DNA from: Alphaproteobacteria bacterium
Lineage (GTDB): Bacteria; Pseudomonadota; Alphaproteobacteria; CAAHEQ01; UBA3637
Length of the DNA stretch: 11,981 nt
Assembly: GCA_017513365.1 (NCBI GenBank)
Contig: JAFXFY010000207.1
Span: 1 to 11,981, forward strand
Direction: 5' to 3'
In this document: positions 1 through 6,358 of the stretch, one piece after another
Position numbering within the stretch: the stretch's first letter is position 1
Layout: each line of letters opens with the position of its first letter
The notes under the pieces: model-generated
What the model saw: only the letters and a program-made list of their open reading frames with translations
Databases searched by the model: none
What the model was told of the DNA's origin: nothing
Made by a program: the position numbers and the translations under genes

Positions 1-41
1 CTTCCAGCCACTCTTTTTCTATGAAAGTGTGGCTTTCTTTT
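1..41 (+). terminator. Terminator-like hairpin, 3' end of a probable second copy of the 6098-6305 RNA
   Basis: Bases 6-16 pair with 24-34 (AGCCAC/GTGGCT core, one T-T mismatch) around a short loop, followed by TTTCTTTT, so this looks like an intrinsic terminator on the plus strand. The first 15 bases and the later AAAGTGTGGC block are the same as the 3' end and terminator of the structured RNA encoded on the minus strand at 6098-6305. The shared stretch includes bases that lie in that RNA's closing stem. I infer that the window begins inside the tail of a paralogous RNA whose body lies to the left. It could instead be a lone terminator repeat. It ends only about 25 bases before the next start codon. 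Confidence 0.55.
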
Positions 42-65
42 AACTTTAAAGAAAGGATACTTCAA

Positions 66-266
66 ATGAAATATGTCAGTTTAATTATGTTGGGTTTAAT
101 GTGTTCGGCTTGCTCATCAACCTATACACGGTCCGCTCCGTTTGTTACCAATATTTCCGGAGACAGAAATCACATGGTCATTGAAAAATGCCAAATTGAA
201 TACAAATGGGGATTAGGGGTTATCACTACCGAAAATTGTTATACACAAGAAATTAATATGAAATAA
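66..266 (+). CDS. Small predicted lipoprotein, function unknown
   Basis: The predicted product is 66 residues. It starts with Lys, a hydrophobic stretch (VSLIMLGLM) and a Cys at residue 16 in the context CSAC-SS, which fits a lipoprotein signal peptide although Cys at -3 is not the usual lipobox residue. The mature part would be only about 50 residues, with two further Cys residues (near 43 and 58) flanking a WGLGV segment. I chose the ATG at 66 over the in-frame ATG at 21 because AAAGGA sits 8 bases before it and because the longer form would put a charged stretch before the signal peptide; 21 also lies inside the edge hairpin. No family is recognised. No promoter is visible between the edge hairpin and the start, so it may be transcribed by read-through or from within that hairpin. 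Confidence 0.6.
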   Translation: MKYVSLIMLGLMCSACSSTYTRSAPFVTNISGDRNHMVIEKCQIEYKWGLGVITTENCYTQEINMK

Positions 267-269
267 ACA

Positions 270-298
270 AAAACGGAAGGAATAATCCCTTCCGTTTT
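270..298. terminator. Bidirectional intrinsic terminator
   Basis: An 11-bp perfect stem (AAAACGGAAGG with CCTTCCGTTTT) and a 7-base loop lie between two convergent genes. On the plus strand it closes the lipoprotein gene. On the minus strand the stem is followed by TTTTTGTTTATTT, the better T-run, and would end the leuS-ankyrin transcript. Confidence 0.8.
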
Positions 299-320
299 AC
301 CCTATTAAACTTGATAACTT

Positions 321-761
321 CTACCTTGAATGGTCTTTATCGTTATGGGGGCGTTTACCCTTTGGGGCTTGTGATAATAATCGTCCTTTGCGATGTTCTC
401 GCAACACAAATTTGGATTTTTCATTCCACAAAACATCGGCCCAAGTTTCCGCCGTCCAACCGGTTTTGTCTCCGATTTTCGGGTCGGCTCCAGCCTTTAA
501 TAACACCCGAATAATTTCAGGATAATCATTAGAGGCAGCATACATCAGTGGTGTTCTGCCATCATTACATTTGATATTCGGATCGGCCCCTTGTTCTAAC
601 AAATAAGTAACCTTTTGTTTCTTACCTGCAACACAAGCCCATGCCAGCAAACTCATACCCTCTTCATCTTTGGTATTAATTTTGTAGGTTTCTAAAGCCT
701 GTTTTAAATCGGCTAAAGTGCCCTTTTCAATGATGTCGTACAATGCACCGTTTTCACTCAT
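321..761 (-). CDS. Small cytoplasmic ankyrin-repeat protein
   Basis: This is a 146-residue protein built almost entirely of ankyrin repeats. A degenerate repeat spans about 4-33, a good one 36-66 (LLAWACVAG...LLEQGADPN), the best 68-99 (GRTPLMYAA...VLLKAGADPK), and a partial cap 100-124. The tail from 125 is basic and probably disordered. No signal peptide or membrane segment is visible, so it should be cytosolic. Ankyrin repeats are protein-binding scaffolds, and the partner cannot be deduced here. Its ATG directly abuts the leuS stop codon (TAG-ATG, no gap) and no strong ribosome binding site is visible, so translation is probably coupled to leuS. It is the last gene of the operon, before the terminator at 270-298. 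Confidence 0.85.
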   Translation of the reverse strand: MSENGALYDIIEKGTLADLKQALETYKINTKDEEGMSLLAWACVAGKKQKVTYLLEQGADPNIKCNDGRTPLMYAASNDYPEIIRVLLKAGADPKIGDKTGWTAETWADVLWNEKSKFVLREHRKGRLLSQAPKGKRPHNDKDHSR

Positions 762-3266
762 CTATTTCACCACAAAGTTAACTAAACGATTTGGCACATA
801 GATTTCTTTAATAATCTCTTTGCCGTTTAAATGAGTGGCAACGTTTTCATTGGCTTTGGCGGCTGCCAAAACATCTTCTTTTGTTGCATTTGTAGCCACC
901 ATAATATTGGCCCGTTTTTTGCCCAACACCTGAACAACGATTTCCATTTCGTTATCTTGAGTCATAGCTTCATCATATGTCGGCCATGGCGCATAAGTCA
1001 AAGAATCAGCATGTCCCAGACGTTGCCACAATTCTTCGGCAATATGCGGAGCCTGTGGCGCCAACATTAAGACGAATGATTCCATATCGGCCTTAGATAC
1101 CGGTTTATCAGATTTATAAACGGCATTTAAAAACTCCATTAATTTGGCAATCACCGTGTTGTAGGACAAAGCTTCCATATCGGCCGTAATACCTTTAATA
1201 GTTTTATGCATGAGTTTTGTTAAAGCCTCATCACCTGTTTCGGCAATTTTACCGTCTGTTTCAAATACATTCCAAGTGCGTTTTAAGAAACGATTAACGC
1301 CGTTAATACCATCAGAGGCCCACGGTTTTTCCGCCTCAATCGGCCCCATAAACATCAAGTACAAACGCATGGAATCGGCCCCAAATTCTTTGGCGACATC
1401 ATCCGGATTAACAACGTTATAACGTGATTTACTCATTTTTTCGACTTGTGTATTCACACGGGTGTCTGTTCCTTTAACATACCAATCATTACCACGATGT
1501 TCCACATCTTTCGGATAATAGTATTTACCGTTATCATCACGATAGGAATAGGCAAGCACCATACCTTGGTTGACAAGGCGTTGGAATGGTTCATCCGTGG
1601 ATACCAAACCGGCATCAAACAATACTTTTTGCCAGAAACGAGCATACAACAAGTGCAATACGGCGTGTTCTACACCACCGACATACAAATCAACCGGCAT
1701 CCAGTATTCGTCGGCCTCTTTGCTGACAAAAGCCGTATCATTGTGTGGGTCGCAATAGCGCAAGAAATACCAGCTGGAACCGGCCCATTGAGGCATTGTG
1801 TTCGTTTCACGTTTAGCCGGTTTTCCCGTTTCTTTATCAATTGTATCCACCCACTGAGTTTGACGAGCGAGTGGTGGTTCACCGTCAGCCGTTGGTCTGA
1901 AATCAGCCATTGGTGGCAAGAGAACTGGTAAATCTTCCATTGGCAAGGATTTAATTGTGCCGTCTTCGCAATGAATAATCGGGAACGGTTCACCCCAATA
2001 ACGTTGACGCGCAAACAGCCAATCCCGCAGTTTATAGTTGACGGTTCCTTTACCGACACCGTTAGCCTCTAACCATTCAATCATTTTGGCTTTGGATTCT
2101 TTAACATGTAATCCGTTCAACCATTCTGAGTTGATTAAAGCACCATCACCTTCGTGAGCCTCTTTGGAAATATCGCCACCTTCAATCACTTGAATGATTG
2201 GGATATTGAATTTTTTCGCAAAGTCATAGTCCCGTTGGTCGTGAGCCGGCACAGCCATAATGGCACCGTATCCGTAATCACCCAACACATAGTCGGCAAT
2301 GTAAATCGGAATTTGTGTGCCATTTAACGGGTTAATGGCATAAGCCCCCGTAAAAGCACCTGTTTTCTCTTTAGCCTCAGCCATACGGTCTTGAGCGGAT
2401 TTTTTACCAGCCTCCTCAACGTATTTTTCAACCTCGGCACGTCTGTCATCTGTGGTAATTTCTTTCACAAGAGCGTGTTCTGGAGCCAACACACAGTATG
2501 TTGCCCCAAATAATGTATCCGGACGAGTTGTATAGACCGTAAATTCAGCATTGGTTCCGGCCACTTTAAAATTCACATCGGCACCTGTGGATTTGCCAAT
2601 CCATTCACGTTGCATGGTTTTGATACCTTCCGGCCAATCCAATTTATCAATGTCTTGCAATAATCTTTCGGCATAGGCTGTGATTTTCAACATCCATTGA
2701 CGCATGGGTTTTTTAATCACTTCATCACCCGTTTCCACATATTTGCCGTCCTTGACCTCTTCATTAGCCAAAACGGTACCGAGTTTCGGGCACCAATTGA
2801 CCGGCGTAATAACTTCGTATGCCAACCCTTTATCAAACAAAATTTTAAAAATGTATTGTGTCCATTTGTAATAGCTTGGGTCTGTTGTATTGATTTCTCT
2901 ATCCCAATCATAGGAAAGTCCCATAGCCTTTAATTGTGTGCGAAATACATCGGCATTTTGTGATGTTACTTCGGCCGGATGCAATCCACTACGTTCGGCA
3001 TATCGTTCTGTCGGCAATCCGAAAGCATCCCATCCCATCGGTTGCAATACGTTAAAACCACGCATACGTTTATAGCGGGACATAATATCCGAAATTGTAT
3101 AGTTTTCGGCATGTCCGACGTGTAATCCGGCACCGGACGGATACGGGAACATCACCAAAGAATAATATTTTGGTTTTGATTTATCAATTTCAACGTGAAA
3201 TGATTTGTGTTCATCCCAATATTTTTGCCATTTTTGTTCAATTTCTCTGTGATTGTATTCAGCCAT
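762..3266 (-). CDS. leuS: Leucyl-tRNA synthetase
   Basis: Class Ia aminoacyl-tRNA synthetase that charges tRNA-Leu with leucine in the cytoplasm. At 834 residues it is close to the usual bacterial length of about 860. The catalytic HIGH-type motif is HVGH at 49-52, and KMSKS is at 610-614. Between them is the CP1 editing domain, with the threonine-rich TTRPDTLFG at 246-254 and the conserved AHDQRD segment, whose Asp343 matches the residue known to be needed for hydrolysing mischarged tRNA. A C-terminal anticodon-binding region and small C-terminal domain follow. The start is supported by AAGGA about 8 bases upstream. It has its own strong promoter and is followed without a gap by the ankyrin-repeat gene. 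Nothing suggests damage. Confidence 0.97.
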   Translation of the reverse strand: MAEYNHREIEQKWQKYWDEHKSFHVEIDKSKPKYYSLVMFPYPSGAGLHVGHAENYTISDIMSRYKRMRGFNVLQPMGWDAFGLPTERYAERSGLHPAEVTSQNADVFRTQLKAMGLSYDWDREINTTDPSYYKWTQYIFKILFDKGLAYEVITPVNWCPKLGTVLANEEVKDGKYVETGDEVIKKPMRQWMLKITAYAERLLQDIDKLDWPEGIKTMQREWIGKSTGADVNFKVAGTNAEFTVYTTRPDTLFGATYCVLAPEHALVKEITTDDRRAEVEKYVEEAGKKSAQDRMAEAKEKTGAFTGAYAINPLNGTQIPIYIADYVLGDYGYGAIMAVPAHDQRDYDFAKKFNIPIIQVIEGGDISKEAHEGDGALINSEWLNGLHVKESKAKMIEWLEANGVGKGTVNYKLRDWLFARQRYWGEPFPIIHCEDGTIKSLPMEDLPVLLPPMADFRPTADGEPPLARQTQWVDTIDKETGKPAKRETNTMPQWAGSSWYFLRYCDPHNDTAFVSKEADEYWMPVDLYVGGVEHAVLHLLYARFWQKVLFDAGLVSTDEPFQRLVNQGMVLAYSYRDDNGKYYYPKDVEHRGNDWYVKGTDTRVNTQVEKMSKSRYNVVNPDDVAKEFGADSMRLYLMFMGPIEAEKPWASDGINGVNRFLKRTWNVFETDGKIAETGDEALTKLMHKTIKGITADMEALSYNTVIAKLMEFLNAVYKSDKPVSKADMESFVLMLAPQAPHIAEELWQRLGHADSLTYAPWPTYDEAMTQDNEMEIVVQVLGKKRANIMVATNATKEDVLAAAKANENVATHLNGKEIIKEIYVPNRLVNFVVK

Positions 3267-3304
3267 TTGTTTTTCCTTTTTATGTTAGTCAAATAATATT
3301 CGGC

Positions 3305-3332
3305 ATTATACAGTTTTTTTTCAAAAAAGCAA
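3305..3332 (-). promoter_or_regulatory. sigma70-type promoter of leuS
   Basis: Read on the minus strand: -35 TTGCTT (3327-3332), 16-base spacer, -10 TATAAT (3305-3310, perfect consensus). Transcription would start near 3297, giving a leader of about 30 bases before leuS. Confidence 0.75.
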
Positions 3333-3339
3333 AGTTTTT

Positions 3340-3369
3340 TTGTTGATTTTTTAAAGATTTTATTATACC
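3340..3369 (+). promoter_or_regulatory. Possible promoter of the 166-residue hypothetical gene
   Basis: TTGTTG (3340-3345) and TTATAC (3364-3369) are 18 bases apart in very AT-rich DNA. An overlapping choice is TTGATT (3343-3348) with a 15-base spacer. The start site would be only about 15 bases before the gene's start codon, so the exact elements are uncertain. Confidence 0.4.
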
Positions 3370-3388
3370 CTTATCCAAAGGAGAAAAT

Positions 3389-3889
3389 ATGAAAAAAAGA
3401 AGAAGACCTCGCCCCTCATTATTGGATCGTTTTTGTGAAAAATACGGCCCTGCAATTTTGAAAGTATGTCGTTTTATTGATAAACAGCTTCATCCGTTTT
3501 TTGAAGGATTGGTATGCGTTATCACTTTTGGAGAGTACCGACCTAGACCTTATCAAGAACCTAAGGATATTGGGGAAAATGATGGTTTTCCTAGCTATAA
3601 AAAACGTCAATCATCTGTCGGGGGCTTAAGAGGAGATTTTCAAGCCGTAATGGGGGATATGCACCGTGTTAGCCGTGATATATCAAAGGCTGTACGCAAA
3701 ATGGAACATGAAAATCCGAAAGTTGCTAACGCTATACAAGAAGTTAGAAATTCTCCCGAATATCAACAACAGGTACGGACTGTACAACAAAAAATGGCGG
3801 CGGTTCAAGAAAGATGCAACCATATTCGCCATGTATGTTCTTATCCGACCACAGTAGGCAGTGGTAATACCTCTCAAAACGAACGATAA
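3389..3889 (+). CDS. Hypothetical basic protein, unrecognised family
   Basis: The product is 166 residues and I do not recognise it. It opens with a strongly basic MKKRRRPRP tail. A helical segment with aromatic and hydrophobic residues follows (about 11-50), including LVCVITFGEY, too short and too mixed to call a membrane span with confidence. A polar linker covers about 51-80. The C-terminal half (about 81-145) looks like long amphipathic helices, possibly coiled coil, rich in Gln, Arg, Lys and Val. A Cys/His cluster (C, H, H, C at about 143-150) near the end could be chance. The start is well supported by AAGGAG 5-6 bases upstream. It is a single-gene unit between the divergent leuS promoter and a strong terminator. 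Clean ends and ordinary codon use argue that it is a real gene. Confidence 0.75.
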   Translation: MKKRRRPRPSLLDRFCEKYGPAILKVCRFIDKQLHPFFEGLVCVITFGEYRPRPYQEPKDIGENDGFPSYKKRQSSVGGLRGDFQAVMGDMHRVSRDISKAVRKMEHENPKVANAIQEVRNSPEYQQQVRTVQQKMAAVQERCNHIRHVCSYPTTVGSGNTSQNER

Positions 3890-3920
3890 GAGTAAGCGCT
3901 ACGCTTTTCGGACGGCTATA

Positions 3921-3951
3921 AAAAACCTCTGACAAATTGCCAGAGGTTTTT
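3921..3951. terminator. Bidirectional intrinsic terminator
   Basis: An 11-bp perfect stem (AAAAACCTCTG with CAGAGGTTTTT) and a 9-base loop lie between two convergent genes. It serves the plus-strand hypothetical gene ending at 3889 and the minus-strand porin gene ending at 3967. Confidence 0.8.
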
Positions 3952-3966
3952 AAATGCTGGTCCTTT

Positions 3967-5118
3967 TTAGAACATCATAGTTGCTCGGACCGATGCAACG
4001 GTGGCTGTATTGGATTTTTGATTATCGCCCGGGTTAATATAAAATTGAATATCCGGCGTAATAGTCATAAAATCGGACAGACCAAAAGCATAGTAGGCCT
4101 CTAGCACATTTTCAACCGACCGAGTTCCCGCACCGTTGACGGATTTATTGAGTTTATTAACGGCTCCGGCAAATCCGATTTGGTCTAACTTGTTGCGATT
4201 GAAGGGATTGTTATAAACAACGCCTAACACATAAGATTGCTTAATGGTTTCGGGGGAATTACTAGCACCATTAACACGTCCTGTTACGGCAAATTTATCC
4301 GTTAAATACTGCAAAAAGTTGATACTCCATCCATTGCTGGTTCCCGGTTGTTGAGGAACACTCGGTTGATTATATACCATCAAACTGTATTGGTTTTGAT
4401 TGCCGTTTTTATCGGTCGGTGTATAACTGACACTGGCAAAAGATGTATATTTGCCTTTACCGAATTTATTGGATGAAATGGTTTCGCCGTCTATGTTATG
4501 CGCATCTTGCATACCAACACTGAATGACCATTCATCATTTGGAGCAATTGTGGCATAGGCGCCTAAACTGGCTGTTGGATAAGTGGAAGATCCATTTTGC
4601 GATAAAGCATAATTTAAAAAGTTTGTTTGTTGATTGGCCAAATAGGCACTGCCGTCAAAATTATACATCGGAAATTGACCCAGTGTAAGTGATAACCATT
4701 TCATCTTGCCGGGAAATTGATGTGTATAACTGAGCTGGTCAAATTCATTGGAATTGCTTGGGTAATCATTGATATCCGTAATTACACCGATTCGGTTGCC
4801 GACATACGTTGCACTTTTACCCCAATACCGTACGGCATTATAAGCTATTTGTACAGACCCGGCACCAAATGTATCGCTGTTAAACATATCCCAGTTGGCT
4901 TCGCCATAATACATGGTTTGCCATGCAGTTCCTTTACCATTTGGAGAACCTCGTTGCATTAAAGCCGATACATCTACGGAATAAGACAAACCTGTTTTAT
5001 CTTGTAATTCTTGTTTAAAATCATTGTATTTTTGGGCAATCGTTTTTGCTTCATGCGTATCTGCCAAAGCCGGTACACACAGTAAACACATCACACCCGA
5101 TAAGAATATTTTTTTCAT
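3967..5118 (-). CDS. OprB-family carbohydrate-selective outer-membrane porin
   Basis: The 383-residue precursor has a classic signal peptide (MKKIFLSGVMCLLCVPALA, cut before DTHEA at about residue 20). The mature chain alternates short amphipathic beta strands with Gly/Asn/Ser-rich turns, as in a beta-barrel, and ends in Phe (RATMMF), the usual C-terminal signal for insertion by the BAM complex. The N-terminal YGEANWDMF region, LGQFPMYNFDGS and the C-terminal YYAFGLSDFMTITPDIQFYINPG segment match the OprB family, in which the last block is the typical hallmark. OprB porins admit sugars such as glucose across the outer membrane; the substrate here is unknown. A very G-rich Shine-Dalgarno (AAGGGGGG) sits about 4 bases before the ATG. 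It is divergent from nagB. Confidence 0.9.
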   Translation of the reverse strand: MKKIFLSGVMCLLCVPALADTHEAKTIAQKYNDFKQELQDKTGLSYSVDVSALMQRGSPNGKGTAWQTMYYGEANWDMFNSDTFGAGSVQIAYNAVRYWGKSATYVGNRIGVITDINDYPSNSNEFDQLSYTHQFPGKMKWLSLTLGQFPMYNFDGSAYLANQQTNFLNYALSQNGSSTYPTASLGAYATIAPNDEWSFSVGMQDAHNIDGETISSNKFGKGKYTSFASVSYTPTDKNGNQNQYSLMVYNQPSVPQQPGTSNGWSINFLQYLTDKFAVTGRVNGASNSPETIKQSYVLGVVYNNPFNRNKLDQIGFAGAVNKLNKSVNGAGTRSVENVLEAYYAFGLSDFMTITPDIQFYINPGDNQKSNTATVASVRATMMF

Positions 5119-5207
5119 TTACCCCCCTTATAAAAATAATCTATTTCTTACATAGGAAAGCATATTTTCAAAATAAAGAAAATACGGCAAAAGGTTTATA
5201 TGGGTAC

Positions 5208-5236
5208 TTGCATAAAAACAGAGGATTAATTATACT
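5208..5236 (+). promoter_or_regulatory. sigma70-type promoter of nagB
   Basis: -35 TTGCAT (5208-5213), 17-base spacer, -10 TATACT (5231-5236). Transcription would start near 5243, leaving a leader under 20 bases that contains the GAAAGGA ribosome binding site. It overlaps a predicted promoter reading the other way. Confidence 0.7.
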
Positions 5237-5241
5237 GTCAA
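5212..5241 (-). promoter_or_regulatory. Possible promoter of the porin gene, overlapping the nagB promoter
   Basis: Read on the minus strand: a perfect -35 TTGACA (5236-5241), 18-base spacer, and a weaker -10 TTTTAT (5212-5217). Transcription would start near 5205 and give a leader of about 85 bases. The -35 shares a base with the nagB -10, and the -10 overlaps the nagB -35. I found no better candidate nearer the porin start. Confidence 0.45.
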
Positions 5242-5260
5242 AAAAACGAAAGGATAATAT

Positions 5261-5998
5261 ATGAAAGTTATATCATTTGAAACAGTATCCGAAGTAGCCG
5301 ATTATGCTGCCGGTGAAATGATAAAGGCCATTAAAACATTTGTACCGACGGAGGCAAAACCCTATTTAGTTTTGGGATTGCCCACGGGATCAACGCCCAT
5401 ACCAGTTTACGAACGATTGGTGCAAGCCTATAACAATGGCGATATTTCATTTAAAAACGTTAAAACCTTTAATATGGATGAGTATGTCGGATTAACGCCG
5501 GATCATCCGCAAAGTTATCATTATTTTATGCAAGAAAACTTATTTAAGCATGTGGATATTCATCCCGAAAATATCAATATTCCGGATGGTATGGCCGATG
5601 ATATTCCCGCATTTTGTAGAGCGTATGAAATGGCTATCCAAAACGCCGGTGGAATAGATATTCAATTGGCTGGTATTGGTGAAAATGGTCATTTAGCCTT
5701 TAATGAACCGAATACGCCGTTTGATATGCCGACACATGAACAAGGCTTAACACAAAGCACGATTCAGGCAAATGCAAGGTTTTTTGATAAAATAGAAGAC
5801 GTACCAACTCGGGCTGTTACAATCGGACTCAAAACCATTTTTGACGCACGCCGTGTGATTGTATTGGCGACCGGCCCTAAAAAAGCCGAGGCCATTCGTT
5901 TGGCTACACAAGCCCCCGTATCAGTCAACTGTCCGGCCAGTATGTTGCAAAATCACGAATATGCCGAATTTGTGTGCGATAAAGCGGCTATAAAATAG
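5261..5998 (+). CDS. nagB: Glucosamine-6-phosphate deaminase
   Basis: Converts glucosamine 6-phosphate to fructose 6-phosphate and ammonia, the step that feeds amino sugars into glycolysis in the cytoplasm. It has 245 residues, normal for the family (about 240-266). Hallmarks are the phosphate-binding LGLPTGSTP (38-46), NMDEYVGL with the catalytic Asp73 (71-78), and GIGENGHLAFNEP (138-150) carrying His144 and Glu149. Asn142 replaces the Asp of the E. coli enzyme, as in the Bacillus-type branch, so this is not a defect. The start is fixed by GAAAGGA 6 bases upstream. No nagA or transporter is next to it; the divergent OprB-type porin is the only sugar-related neighbour. Confidence 0.95.
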   Translation: MKVISFETVSEVADYAAGEMIKAIKTFVPTEAKPYLVLGLPTGSTPIPVYERLVQAYNNGDISFKNVKTFNMDEYVGLTPDHPQSYHYFMQENLFKHVDIHPENINIPDGMADDIPAFCRAYEMAIQNAGGIDIQLAGIGENGHLAFNEPNTPFDMPTHEQGLTQSTIQANARFFDKIEDVPTRAVTIGLKTIFDARRVIVLATGPKKAEAIRLATQAPVSVNCPASMLQNHEYAEFVCDKAAIK

Positions 5999-6027
5999 GT
6001 ATAGCCCCATATTATTCAAATATAAAA

Positions 6028-6048
6028 CGGATACCGTCACAGTATCCG
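6028..6048. other. Hairpin downstream of nagB
   Basis: A perfect 7-bp stem (CGGATAC with GTATCCG) and a 7-base loop lie 30 bases after nagB. No T-run follows at once; the next, TTAATTTTTT, begins about 12 bases later. It is probably a 3'-UTR structure that stabilises the nagB message or a weak first terminator. Confidence 0.45.
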
Positions 6049-6069
6049 CTTCCATTCATTTAATTTTTT

Positions 6070-6097
6070 CAGGTGTTTAGAGGCGCCTGTCTTTTTT
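6070..6097 (+). terminator. Intrinsic terminator of nagB
   Basis: CAGGTG pairs with CGCCTG (one G-T wobble, possibly two more inside) over a small loop, followed by TCTTTTTT. It lies back to back with the terminator of the minus-strand RNA that ends near 6098. Confidence 0.65.
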
Positions 6098-6138
6098 CAA
6101 AAAAAAGAAAAAGGCCACACTTTAAAAAAGAGTGGCTG
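6098..6138 (-). terminator. Intrinsic terminator of the structured RNA
   Basis: On the minus strand AGCCACTCT pairs with AGTGTGGCC (one mismatch) around an A/T loop, followed by a long T-rich tail, CCTTTTTCTTTTTTTTTG. The stem and its left flank closely match bases 1-34 of the window in the same RNA orientation. Confidence 0.75.
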
Positions 6139-6305
6139 GAAGCTCAAAACTACTCAAAGAAATAGTGTGATATATTTACCTAGGGCTATTCTACCACCTT
6201 CCAGCCATGACGGAAGTCACATAATTGGAGGAAGCCCCATGCGATAGGGCGTCTTTGAGGAGGTTTTGAGCCCTCCACATTCGGTATCATGCCGAATGCA
6301 TATAT
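6098..6305 (-). ncRNA. Structured non-coding RNA with a 6S-like architecture
   Basis: No protein gene fits this stretch. The minus strand folds, by eye, as follows. A 5' hairpin (CATTCGG/CCGAATG, 6278-6298) comes first. A long closing stem pairs 6253-6277 with 6137-6159 (GCTCAAAAC and CTCAAAG against CTTTGAG and TTTTGAGC, one 3-base internal loop, one bulge). Then an open bubble of about 12 and 21 bases, an apical stem (6233-6239 with 6181-6187), further short pairing, a terminal hairpin (6206-6221) and finally the intrinsic terminator. A single rod with closing stem, central bubble and apical stem is the shape of 6S RNA, which binds RNA polymerase; identity as 6S is an inference and no conserved 6S sequence is claimed. 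It is not recognisable as tmRNA, SRP RNA or RNase P RNA. The 5' end is approximate; TATGCT and TATATA just upstream (6303-6314) are possible -10 elements. The dnaJ gene ends about 55 bases upstream on the same strand. Confidence 0.6.
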
Positions 6306-6358
6306 AGGTTAGCATACAAATTTTTAAAAGTCTATCCTTTTTTATGTAAAAAAACGTT

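Noticed and set aside
1446..2059. Several long open frames opposite and across leuS (up to 161 codons)
   Set aside because: They lie wholly inside the clear leuS frame, with low-complexity, family-less translations typical of shadow frames.
5684..5686. NagB Asn142 in place of a catalytic Asp as an inactivating change
   Set aside because: The ENGH form is normal in the Bacillus-type branch of NagB, and the other catalytic residues (Asp73, His144, Glu149) are present.
6098..6305. Structured RNA as tmRNA, SRP RNA or RNase P RNA
   Set aside because: There is no tRNA-like arm or tag frame, no SRP GGAAGCAGCC-type loop, and no RNase P GAGGAAAGTC-type core on either strand.
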